64,000 nucleotides of DNA, taken from positions 1 through 64,000 of the forward strand of contig JAHLLI010000011.1 in the NCBI GenBank assembly GCA_020444245.1, in the 5' to 3' direction. Below are positions 27,261-36,923 of the stretch, in pieces. A program made the translations under genes and the position numbers. Each line of letters begins with the position of its first letter. Within the stretch, counting starts at the first letter, position 1. The notes beneath the pieces are model-generated. The model was given only the letters and a program-made list of their open reading frames with translations, ran no database searches and had not been told where the DNA came from. This DNA comes from Actinomycetales bacterium. Its GTDB lineage: Bacteria; Actinomycetota; Actinomycetes; Actinomycetales; Cellulomonadaceae.

Positions 27261-28639
27261 CACGGCGACCCGAGGTGCTCGGCGACCATCGCCGCGGGCA
27301 GCATGGTCAGCTCGCGGCGCGGCAGCACGTCCAGCGCCGCCCAGGCGCGGTCCAGGGAGTCGGCGAGCTCGCGGCCCTCGTCGGTGCCCTGCGCGAACAG
27401 GTCGCGCTCGACGGTCTCGCGGAAGGCCAGGTAGGCGCGGTCCGTCTCGCTCAGCGCCGAGACCCCGACGAGCTCGCCGAGCTCAGCGGCCTGACGTGCT
27501 CGGGCCAGCGCCGCGAGCACCTGGGCGGCGACCGGCAGGTGGTCGTCGCGGGTCCGTCCGGGCCCCGCGCCGCTGCGCATCAGGCGGGACAACGAGGACA
27601 GCACGTCCACCGGCGGGTAGACCCCGCGCGCCGCGACCTCGGGGGCCAGCACGACCTGGCCTTCCGTGATGTAGCCCGTCAGGTCGGGCACCGGGTGCGT
27701 GATGTCCCCGGCCGGCATGGTCAGCACCGGCACCACCGTGACCGAGCCGGGCCTGCCCTGGATCCGGCCGCAGCGCTCGTACAGCCCCGCGAGGTCGGAG
27801 TACAGGTACCCGGGGTACCCCCGTCGGGCGGGGATCTCCCGACGGGCTGCGGCGACCTCGCGCACCGCCTCGGCGTAGCTGGTCATGTCCGACATCACCA
27901 CGAGCACGTCGTCCCCGCGTTCGAAGGCGAGGTGCTCGGCGACGGTCAGCGCGATGCGCGGGGTGAGCACGCGCTCGATCACCGGGTCGTCGGCGGCGTT
28001 GAGCAGCAGCACGAGCTCGCCGGCGGCCGAGCGCTCCTCGAGCCGGTCGCGGACGTAGGCGATGTCGGCGTGCGTCAGACCCATCCCGGCGAACACCACC
28101 CGGAAGCCCTCGCCCGCCGTGGTGGCCCGGGCCGCGATCTGGGTGGCCAGCGTCAGGTGGGGCATGCCGGGCACGGAGAAGATCGGCAGCTTCTGCCCTC
28201 GGACCAGGGTGGTCAGGGTGTCCAGCACGGACACCCCGGTGAGCACGGCCTCGCGGGGCGGCTCGCGGCGCGTCGGGTTCAGCGGCCAGCCGGCCACCGG
28301 CCGCGGCTCCCCAGCGATCGGCGGGCCGCCGTCCAGCGGCTCGCCACGACCGTTGCAGACCCGCCCGTACCAGTCGGGGCCCACCCGGACCTGGAGCGGC
28401 CGGCCGGAGAACCGCACCCACACGCCACCCGGTGAGATCGCGTCGGTGCCCTCGAGCACCTGGAGCACGGCGAGGTCCCCGTCGACCTCGAGCACCAGGC
28501 CGTGCCGCACCGAGCCGTCCGGCAGGTCGATCGTGGCGAACTCGTCCCAGCCGACGCCGTCCACGTCCCCCACCACGAGCAGCGGACCGCGCAGCTCGCG
28601 CACGTCACCGAACCCGATCCGGGCGGTCTGGGCGGTCAT
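27260..28639 (-). CDS. atpB: V-type ATPase subunit B (non-catalytic)
   Basis: 459 residues, the normal size. Regulatory nucleotide-binding subunit alternating with A in the head ring. Recognisable stretches are PIFSVPGMPHLTLATQIAAR (no Walker A, as expected for B), VVMSDMTSYAEAVREVAAAR, PARRGYPGYLYSDLA and RIQGRPGSVTVVPVLTMPAG. Overlaps subunit A by 4 bases and D by one base. Confidence 0.96.
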   Translation of the reverse strand: MTAQTARIGFGDVRELRGPLLVVGDVDGVGWDEFATIDLPDGSVRHGLVLEVDGDLAVLQVLEGTDAISPGGVWVRFSGRPLQVRVGPDWYGRVCNGRGEPLDGGPPIAGEPRPVAGWPLNPTRREPPREAVLTGVSVLDTLTTLVRGQKLPIFSVPGMPHLTLATQIAARATTAGEGFRVVFAGMGLTHADIAYVRDRLEERSAAGELVLLLNAADDPVIERVLTPRIALTVAEHLAFERGDDVLVVMSDMTSYAEAVREVAAARREIPARRGYPGYLYSDLAGLYERCGRIQGRPGSVTVVPVLTMPAGDITHPVPDLTGYITEGQVVLAPEVAARGVYPPVDVLSSLSRLMRSGAGPGRTRDDHLPVAAQVLAALARARQAAELGELVGVSALSETDRAYLAFRETVERDLFAQGTDEGRELADSLDRAWAALDVLPRRELTMLPAAMVAEHLGSP

Positions 28640-30354
28640 GCCAGCTCCTCCAGCCTCGCCAGGACCTCCGCGCAGCGCTGCGCGACGCCCTCGGCGTCAC
28701 CCGGCCCGACCTCCTCGCGCACCCGCACCAGGTCCGCCAGGTCGGTCTCCTCCACGGTGGTGGCGGCCACCCCACGGGCGACGAGGCGTTGGCACGCGTC
28801 CACCACGTCGAGCACGCCGCCCAGCAGCGCCGCGCCCTTGGCCGCCGTGCACGACGCGTCGTTGCCGGACAGCGCGTTCTGCTGGAGCACGGCGTCGCGC
28901 AGCAGCCGGCCGGCGAGCAGCACGACGCGCTCGTGGGCCGGCAGCGACGACGTCCCGATCACCTCGGCCAGGGAGGCCAACCGGTCGGCCTCGGCGAGCA
29001 GTGCCGTGGTCGTCGCGCGGCGCGAGCGCCACGCGGGGTCACCCCGCGCGGCGTGCCACGCACCCACGGCGTCGGCATCCCGCGCGAACGAGCCGTTCCA
29101 GCTCACCGCCGGGTAGTGCCGGGCGTAGGCGAGGTCCCGGTCGAGCAGCCACAGCGACCTGATGAACCGCTGGGTGCCGGTGGTCACCGGCTCGGTCATG
29201 TCCCCGCCGGGCGGCGAGACGGCGCCGATCACCGTGGTCGACGCGGTGCGCCCGCCGAGCGTGACCACCCGCCCCGCGCGCTCGTAGAACGCCGCGAGCT
29301 CCGACGCCAGGGTCGCCGGGTAGCCCTCCTCGGCCGGCAGGTCGCCGGTCCGGTTGGCGAACTCGCGCAGCGCCTCGGCCCACCGCGACGTCGAGTCCGC
29401 GATGACCACCACGTCGTAGCCCATGTCGCGGAAGTACTCGGCGACCGCGATGCCGCTGTGGATGCTCGCCTCGCGGGCCATCATCGGCATGTTCGACGTG
29501 TTCGCGATGATCACCGTGCGGTCCACCAGCCGGCCGCCGGTCCGCTCGTCGGGGACCAGCGCGAGCTCGGTGAGCACCTCGGCCATCTCGTTGCCGCGCT
29601 CCCCGCAGCCGACGTACACCACGACGTCCGCCTCGCTCCACTTGGCGATCTGCTGGAGCAGCAGCGTCTTGCCGGTGCCGAAGCCGCCGGGCACCGCGGC
29701 CGCGGCCCCGCGCGCGATCGGGTACAGCAGGTCCAGCACCCGCTGCCCGGTGTGCAGCGGCACCACCTGCGAGAGCCGCTCGCGGAACGGGCGCGGCACC
29801 CGCAACGGCCAGCGCTCGGCGAGCGCGACGTCCCGGTCGTCCACCCGCAGGGCGGGCTCGGTCACCGTCACCGGACCGTCCGCGACCCAGGTCACCCGCC
29901 CGCGCACGCCCGCCGGGGCGACCACCCGGTGCTCGACCGGCCCGGCCTCCGGCACCACCGCGAGCACGGTGCCCGGAACCACCTCGTCCCCCACCGAGAC
30001 GCGTGCCTCGAACTGCCACGCGCGGTCCCCCGCGCCCACCTCGCGGTCGGGCGTGAGCCACACCGGGGCACCCGAGAGCGGGCGCAGCAGCCCGTCGAAC
30101 GCCTGGCCGAGCAGACCGGGGCCGAACAGCCCGGACAGCCGGTCACCGGTCGCCTCGACCTGGTGACCCGGGCGCAGGCCGCCGGTGTACTCGTAGGCCT
30201 GCAGGGTCGCGCGCTCCCCGGCCAGCCCGACGACCTCCGCCGCGATCCGCTCCGGGCCCAGGTGGACGACGTCGAGCATCGCGACGCCGGTCAGGCCGTC
30301 GACCTCGACCAGCGGTCCGTTGACCCGCCGGACCGTCCCGGCGCTCAGCTCCAC
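28636..30354 (-). CDS. atpA: V-type ATPase subunit A (catalytic)
   Basis: 572 residues (typical 570-590). Walker A is GGFGTGKT, slightly altered from the usual GPFGSGKT; the catalytic segment GCGERGNEMAEVL and the Walker B stretch VVVIADSTSRWAEALRE are intact, and the bulge domain between residues about 110 and 200 distinguishes it from F-type beta. Hydrolyses or makes ATP at the A/B interface. The start overlaps the subunit E stop by 10 bases. Confidence 0.96.
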   Translation of the reverse strand: MELSAGTVRRVNGPLVEVDGLTGVAMLDVVHLGPERIAAEVVGLAGERATLQAYEYTGGLRPGHQVEATGDRLSGLFGPGLLGQAFDGLLRPLSGAPVWLTPDREVGAGDRAWQFEARVSVGDEVVPGTVLAVVPEAGPVEHRVVAPAGVRGRVTWVADGPVTVTEPALRVDDRDVALAERWPLRVPRPFRERLSQVVPLHTGQRVLDLLYPIARGAAAAVPGGFGTGKTLLLQQIAKWSEADVVVYVGCGERGNEMAEVLTELALVPDERTGGRLVDRTVIIANTSNMPMMAREASIHSGIAVAEYFRDMGYDVVVIADSTSRWAEALREFANRTGDLPAEEGYPATLASELAAFYERAGRVVTLGGRTASTTVIGAVSPPGGDMTEPVTTGTQRFIRSLWLLDRDLAYARHYPAVSWNGSFARDADAVGAWHAARGDPAWRSRRATTTALLAEADRLASLAEVIGTSSLPAHERVVLLAGRLLRDAVLQQNALSGNDASCTAAKGAALLGGVLDVVDACQRLVARGVAATTVEETDLADLVRVREEVGPGDAEGVAQRCAEVLARLEELA

Positions 30355-30854
30355 GGGTCGTCCGCCTCCTCGAGCACGGCGAGCGCGGCCTGCTCGGCGA
30401 GCAGGGGCAGGCTCAGGTCCAGCCGGCGGGTGCCGCGTGCGGCGACCACGCCACCGCCGGGCGCGGGCGACACCTCGGCCATGGGGCCCAGCCGCTCACG
30501 GCAGACCTCCTCGAGCCGGGCCACCAGCGCCGGGTAGTCCGGCCCGTCGCGCAGCCCGGCCGCGGCCTGCACGACGCGGTCGACGAGCTCGACCCGCAGC
30601 CGCTCGCGCTCGGCGAGCACCACCCGGTGCGCCTCGCGCCGGGCGCGCGCCGCCACGAGCGCCGCCGCGGCGTGCCCGGCTGCCGCACCGTCCGCCCGGG
30701 CGGCGTCGAGGAGCTCGGTGGCGTCTGCCCGCGCGCGCACCGCGAGCGCCTCCGTCTCGCGGCCGGTCGCCTCGCCGAGCTCGTCGACCTCACGGCGCGC
30801 GGCGTCCGCCAGTGCCCGGCGCACCGGCGCGAGCTCGTCCTCCCAGCGGCTCAC
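30345..30854 (-). CDS. V-type ATPase subunit E (peripheral stalk)
   Basis: 169 residues. A long charged Ala/Arg/Glu-rich helix (about 5-95) followed by a compact globular part with SPAPGGGVVAARGTRRLDL, the usual layout of subunit E. The GTG at 30854 overlaps the subunit F stop (GTGA). With the G/H-like subunit it would form the stator that holds the A3B3 head. Confidence 0.82.
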   Translation of the reverse strand: MSRWEDELAPVRRALADAARREVDELGEATGRETEALAVRARADATELLDAARADGAAAGHAAAALVAARARREAHRVVLAERERLRVELVDRVVQAAAGLRDGPDYPALVARLEEVCRERLGPMAEVSPAPGGGVVAARGTRRLDLSLPLLAEQAALAVLEEADDPWS

Positions 30855-31110
30855 GGCAGCACCGCCGTCATCGGGCCGTCGGCCGGCTCGCCCAGCGCGT
30901 CGCGGGCCGCAGGGGTGAGCAGGACGACGAGCACGTCGTCGGCCAGGTCGCGCCACACGGCACGGACCTCCTCGGGTGTCCCGGCGGGCAGGACCCGCGC
31001 TCCGGCGAGCGCGTACGGCTCGACGAGTGCGGCCTCGCCCACCACGGCGACCGTGCCGCTGCGCGTCCCGGACAGCGGGTCCGCCCCGCCGGTCGAGAGA
31101 CCGGGAGCCA

Positions 31111-31111
<1 letters not shown>
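30851..31111 (-). CDS. V-type ATPase subunit F
   Basis: 86 residues, slightly short for subunit F (about 100). The VAVVGEAALVEPYALAGARV start and VLVVLLTPAARDAL segment fit the small Rossmann-like fold that caps the central stalk. Assignment relies partly on position between K and E. ATG overlaps the K stop by one base. Confidence 0.75.
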
Positions 31112-32805
<1,694 letters not shown>

Positions 32806-32819
<14 letters not shown>

Positions 32820-33723
32820 CGAGCACCTCGCTCGTCCCGCCGGCGGCCGCGGCAGCGAGCGCCGCACGCACCCGCCAGGCATCGATCGCGAGCACCGCGA
32901 TCGCGCCCACGACGACGTCCGGGCCCGGCGTGGCGCGGCGCAGCATCGTGAAGGCGTCGGCCTGGATCCTGGCGCGCAGCCCGGCCTCGGCCCGCCACAG
33001 GTCTGCCGGACCGGTGACGTCGGCCAGCGCCGGCCCCACGGACCTCGGCAGCGCGTCGCGCAGCGCGTCGAGGCTCCGCGCGCGCTGCCAGCCGTCGCCG
33101 ACCAGGGGCCGCAGCACGCTCACCAGTCGCTCCGAGGGACCGGAGCCGAGCAGCGCCCGGCGGGCCACGATCAGCCCGGCGGCCGTGCGGGCCCAGGGCC
33201 GCGTCGCCGGGACCTCGCCGGCCAGGCGACGCAGCCACACCGCGCCGAGCACGTCGGGCAGGTCGGCCGGCTCACCGGGGTCGCCCCACGGGGAACGGCG
33301 CAGCTCGGCGTGCAGGTCGGCCGTCGAGGTCGCGGTCCGCAGCCGTGGCCAGGCCGTCGCGAGAGCGCCGAGCTCGACCTCGGGCTCGCGCGTCGCAGGC
33401 CCGGTCGCGAGCGCGGCAGCGAGCGCCACCACGTTCGACCGCTCGACACCCGCTGCCAGCGCGCGCACCACCGCCGTGCCGCGCGCGGGGATCCAGCCGG
33501 CGAGCACCCTCATCGACCACACCAGGTCGGCCATCCCGGCACGGTCAGCCTCCGCCACCGTCGTGCACCCGGAGAGCCGGCCGCCCGCCGGGGTCTGCGC
33601 GAAGACGGAGATCGCGGTGGGCAGGTCGGTGGCGGCGGCGGCCCGCCGGCACGCGCCCGCGCCCGCCCGCCGGCGGGCCATCGCCCTGGCCCGCACCGAC
33701 GCGGCGACCCAGTCCGCGTTCAC
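32806..33723 (-). CDS. V-type ATPase subunit C (AC39/d-like)
   Basis: 305 residues, all-helical, Ala/Arg/Leu-rich. The N-terminus DWVAASVRARAMARR matches the start of the archaeal/bacterial subunit C family (usually ...NARLRAM...). It connects the central stalk with the c-ring. Sequence similarity is weak, so the call leans on length and operon position. Overlaps the upstream G/H-like gene by 4 bases. Confidence 0.75.
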
Positions 33724-34142
33724 GTCTGCTCACCCACCAGCCGGGCCACCGCCCGGGCGACCAGGTCGGGCATCCGCTGCGCGCCACGTTCGGCGAGCGC
33801 GGCGACCTGGTCGGCGGCGTCCGCAGCCAGGCGGTCGGTCTCAGCGACGACCTCCTGCTCCACGGCGGCCCGGGCGGCGTCGCGTTCGGCCGGGGCTGCG
33901 GTGCGAGCCGCGGCCACCGTCGCGGCCGCCTGCTCGCGGGCGGCGGCCACGGCCCGCGCGGCGTCCTCGCGCGCGGCCGCGACCAGGGCGGCGGCGCGTT
34001 CGACGTCCGGCCGCAGGGCCGCGAACACGGCGGCGAGCTCACCGGCCGGGCCGGTCGCGTCCTGGCTGGGCACACCGGCCGGACCGGCCGGGCCCGGGGC
34101 ACCGACCGGACGGAACCGGTCGAGGATGCTCTGCCACGCCAT
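33720..34142 (-). CDS. V-type ATPase G/H-like peripheral stalk subunit
   Basis: 140 residues. A Pro/Gly-rich N-terminus (12-35) is followed by one long amphipathic Ala/Glu/Arg helix (about 40-135) as in subunit G/H. First gene of the ten-gene operon, with GGAGG before its ATG and TACGCT about 22 bases upstream of the start. Helix-only proteins are hard to assign by eye; position makes this the most likely role. Confidence 0.7.
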   Translation of the reverse strand: MAWQSILDRFRPVGAPGPAGPAGVPSQDATGPAGELAAVFAALRPDVERAAALVAAAREDAARAVAAAREQAAATVAAARTAAPAERDAARAAVEQEVVAETDRLAADAADQVAALAERGAQRMPDLVARAVARLVGEQT

Positions 34143-34163
34143 AGTGACGCCTCCGTCCCTTCG

Positions 34164-34169
34164 AGCGTA
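34164..34169 (-). promoter_or_regulatory. -10 element of the V-ATPase operon
   Basis: TACGCT on the minus strand, predicting a leader of about 15 bases that includes the GGAGG ribosome binding site. Back-to-back with the aroE-like promoter. Confidence 0.5.
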
Positions 34170-34233
34170 GGACCGGCGGGCCCCCCGTGGGTGTGACTTG
34201 GGCCCCGACTCGGGAGCCGGGCAGACCGCGCCC

Positions 34234-34239
34234 TAGGGT
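34234..34239 (+). promoter_or_regulatory. -10 element for leaderless aroE-like mRNA
   Basis: TAGGGT, six bases, then ATG at 34246; no ribosome binding site. Confidence 0.6.
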
Positions 34240-34245
34240 CGGACC

Positions 34246-35052
34246 ATGAACGTCGTCGACCGCGACACCGTGATGTGCATCTCGCTGGCTGCCCGCCCGG
34301 GCAACCACGGCAACCGGTTCCACAACTTCCTGTACGCCGAGCTCGGCCTGAACTTCCTGTACAAGTCGTTCACCTCCAGCGACATCGGCGCGACCATCGC
34401 CGGCGTGCGCTCGCTCGGCATCCGCGGCGTGAGCGTGTCGATGCCGTACAAGGAGTCGTGCATGCCGTTCCTGGACGCGCTCGACCCGTCCGCCGCGGCG
34501 ATCGACTCGGTGAACACGATCGTCAACGACGGCGGCGTGCTCACCGGCTACAACACCGACTACCTCGCGGTGCGCGCCCTGCTGGACGACGTGCCCCGCG
34601 GGCCGTTCGCGCTGCGCGGCAGCGGTGGGATGGCCAAGGCGGTGCTGGCGGTGCTGGTCGACTCGGGCTTCGACGACGGCGTGGTCGTGGCGCGCAACGA
34701 GACCGCGGGGCGAGCCCTCGCCGAGCGGTACGGCGTCGCGTGGTCGGCCGGCCTCGACGGCCGGCGGCCCGGCCTGCTGTGCAACGCGACGCCGATCGGG
34801 ATGTCCGGCGGGCCGGGAGAACACGACCTGGCGTTCGAGGCCGACGCGGTGCGGGCCGCGGGAACCGTGCTCGAGGCGGTGTACCTGCCGGCCGAGACCC
34901 CGCTGGTCCGGCTGGCCCGTGAGGCCGGCGCCCGGGTGATCGCGGGCGGGGCGATCATGGAGCTGCAGGCCCTCGAGCAGTTCGTCCGCTACACGGGCGT
35001 GCGGCCCACCGCCGACCAGGTCGCCCGGGCGGAGGCCTACGCGGCCGGCTGA
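34246..35052 (+). CDS. aroE: Shikimate dehydrogenase-like protein
   Basis: 268 residues, normal for AroE/YdiB, which reduces dehydroshikimate with NAD(P)H in aromatic amino acid synthesis. Landmarks: VSVSMPYKE near residue 65 with the catalytic lysine, NTDYLAV near 105, a nucleotide loop GSGGMAKAV, and NATPIGM near 183. Several differ from the classic forms (NVTxPxK, NTDxxG, GAGGAxxA), so this may be a paralogue acting on quinate or another hydroxylated cyclohexene acid. It stands alone, away from other aro genes, divergent from the V-ATPase operon. Confidence 0.85.
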   Translation: MNVVDRDTVMCISLAARPGNHGNRFHNFLYAELGLNFLYKSFTSSDIGATIAGVRSLGIRGVSVSMPYKESCMPFLDALDPSAAAIDSVNTIVNDGGVLTGYNTDYLAVRALLDDVPRGPFALRGSGGMAKAVLAVLVDSGFDDGVVVARNETAGRALAERYGVAWSAGLDGRRPGLLCNATPIGMSGGPGEHDLAFEADAVRAAGTVLEAVYLPAETPLVRLAREAGARVIAGGAIMELQALEQFVRYTGVRPTADQVARAEAYAAG

Positions 35053-35666
35053 GCTCGGCAGCAAGGTGTGATGGATGGGTCAAGGCAGGTCCGTCGAGCG
35101 CGCCGGCCGGGCGCGCGGCGGCACGAGCGGACGACGCCAAGCCGCCATGCCATCAGCGGCACGAGCGGACGTGCTGGGCGGTGCCCGGCCGTGCGGAGAA
35201 GCGCTGACTCGAACATCGGGCACGAGTTCGTACGTCCGCCTGTTCGAGGACGCGCCACCTGTTCGAATCCGCGGCGGCGCGTCTTGCGCCACATGAACCG
35301 CGTGGGCTGCTCACCGGTCGCCGTCGGCGGTGGTGCGTGCGGCGGCCGGCGCGGCGGAGCGTGTCGGAGGCCCGGACGGGCGTCCGCAGGGTGGACGGCC
35401 CCGCACGGATCGGCGTGTGGGTGCCGGTTCGCCGCGTGGGGCGCCGGGAGCCGCCGGCGACGGCGCTCCTCACCTCGTGCACATCGGCGGTGACCGGGCA
35501 CTGCGGCGGTAGCCGCACCCCACGCCTCGACCGGGGGTCGCGCGGAGGGTTTGGCTCAGCGGATCACACCTTGCTGCCGAACTCGCCGCGGGCTGAGCAC
35601 CCGATCCACAGCAGGAGCACAGGTCGGCCCCAGCGTCCTCGCACCGGCGTTGGCGAGCGTGTCGCC
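35053..35666. other. 614-base gap without a convincing gene
   Basis: No frame here has credible codon usage, start site and length together. It contains a 16-base direct repeat (gcggcacgagcggacg, about 35118 and 35155) and a cluster of GTTCGA/TCGAAC half-sites: TCGAAC at 35209-35214, GTTCG at 35226-35230 and TGTTCGA at 35241-35247 and 35260-35266. The downstream part is probably the promoter region of the glycosyltransferase operon. It may be the remnant of a lost gene. Confidence 0.5.
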
Positions 35667-36923
35667 ATGACCTCACTCGCTCAACGCCCGGCGCCCGTCC
35701 CGGTGCCCGAGCCCTCCCGGCCGCCGATCCTCGACGTGGTGATCCCCGTGTACAACGAGGTCGCTGCCCTCGAGACCTCCGTGGGCCGGGTGCGCGAGTT
35801 CCTCGACGAGCACGTGCCGTACCCCGCGCGCGTGACGATCGCCGACAACGCGTCGACGGACGGCACCGCCGAGCTCGGTGCCGACCTCGCCGCCGACCTC
35901 CCCGGCGTCGCCTTCCGGCACCTGGACGCCAAGGGTCGTGGGCGCGCGCTGCGCGCCACCTGGCTCGCCTCGGACGCGACCGTGCTGGTCTACATGGACG
36001 TCGACCTGTCGACGGACCTGTCCGCGCTGATGCCGCTGGTCGCCCCGCTGGTGTCCGGCCACTCGCACCTGGCGGTCGGCACCCGCCTCGCCCGCGGCTC
36101 GCGCGTGGTGCGCGGCCCCAGGCGGGAGCTGATCTCCCGCGCGTACAACCTGCTCCTGCACGGCGCGCTCGCACTCAGGGTCTCCGACGCCCAGTGCGGC
36201 TTCAAGGCGATCCGGGCCGACGCCGCACGCGAGCTGCTGCCCCTGGTCAGCGACGACGGGTGGTTCTTCGACTCCGAGCTCCTCGTGCTCGCCGAGCGGG
36301 CCGGGCTGCGCATCCACGAGGTGCCGGTGGACTGGGTGGACGACCCGGACAGCCGCGTCGACGTCGTGGCCACCGCGGCCGCGGACCTGCGCGGGATCGT
36401 GCGGGTGGGCCGTGACCTGCTCACCGGGCGGCTGCCGCTGCGCGAGGTCGGCGAGCACCTGCGCGCCGATCGGGCGCCGGTGGGCCTGACCGGGCAGATC
36501 CTCCGCTTCGCCGTGGTGGGCGCGGCGTCCACCGCTGCGTTCGCCCTGCTGTACCTGATGCTCGCCGGGCCGCTGGGCCCCCAGGGCGCGAACTTCGCCG
36601 CCCTGCTGATCACGGCACTGGCGAACACCGCCGCCAACCGACGCCTGACGTTCGGCGTCCGCGGAGGCGCCGGCGTGTGGCGCCACCTCGGCCAGGGCCT
36701 CGTGGTGTTCGCGCTCGGCTGGGCCCTGACTGCGGGGTCCCTCGCGTGGCTGCACGCCGCCACCGAGCCCTCGCGTGCGACCGAGCTGGCCGTGCTGGTG
36801 CTGGCGAACCTCACCGCCACCATCCTGCGGTTCACGCTGCTGCGGCACTGGGTGTTCGCCCGCACGGGACCGGAGGCGGCAGTGTCCGCGCTCGCCGCGG
36901 CCCCGGTGGGAGGCGGCCGATGA
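35667..36923 (+). CDS. GT2 polyprenyl-phosphate glycosyltransferase with GtrA-like domain
   Basis: 418 residues. N-terminal GT2 domain (about 22-245) of the dolichyl-phosphate-mannose synthase type: VVIPVYNEVAALE, metal-binding MDVDLSTDL, and the QCGFKAI acceptor motif. The C-terminal part (about 270-400) has four helices of the GtrA/DPMS flippase-like family. It would load a sugar on a polyprenyl phosphate and help move it across the membrane. No good ribosome binding site before the ATG at 35667. Its stop overlaps the next gene (ATGA), resembling the B. subtilis ykcC-ykcB pair. Confidence 0.9.
   Translation: MTSLAQRPAPVPVPEPSRPPILDVVIPVYNEVAALETSVGRVREFLDEHVPYPARVTIADNASTDGTAELGADLAADLPGVAFRHLDAKGRGRALRATWLASDATVLVYMDVDLSTDLSALMPLVAPLVSGHSHLAVGTRLARGSRVVRGPRRELISRAYNLLLHGALALRVSDAQCGFKAIRADAARELLPLVSDDGWFFDSELLVLAERAGLRIHEVPVDWVDDPDSRVDVVATAAADLRGIVRVGRDLLTGRLPLREVGEHLRADRAPVGLTGQILRFAVVGAASTAAFALLYLMLAGPLGPQGANFAALLITALANTAANRRLTFGVRGGAGVWRHLGQGLVVFALGWALTAGSLAWLHAATEPSRATELAVLVLANLTATILRFTLLRHWVFARTGPEAAVSALAAAPVGGGR

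Noticed and set aside
35257-35272. tRNA-like T-loop string (GTTCGAATCC)
   Set aside because: The flanks do not pair as a T-arm, and no acceptor stem, D-arm or anticodon arm can be drawn around it.
35037-35501. Minus-strand frame of about 154 codons in the 35-kb gap
   Set aside because: Arg/Pro-rich translation, no ribosome binding site, and its 3' end overlaps the aroE-like gene antisense.
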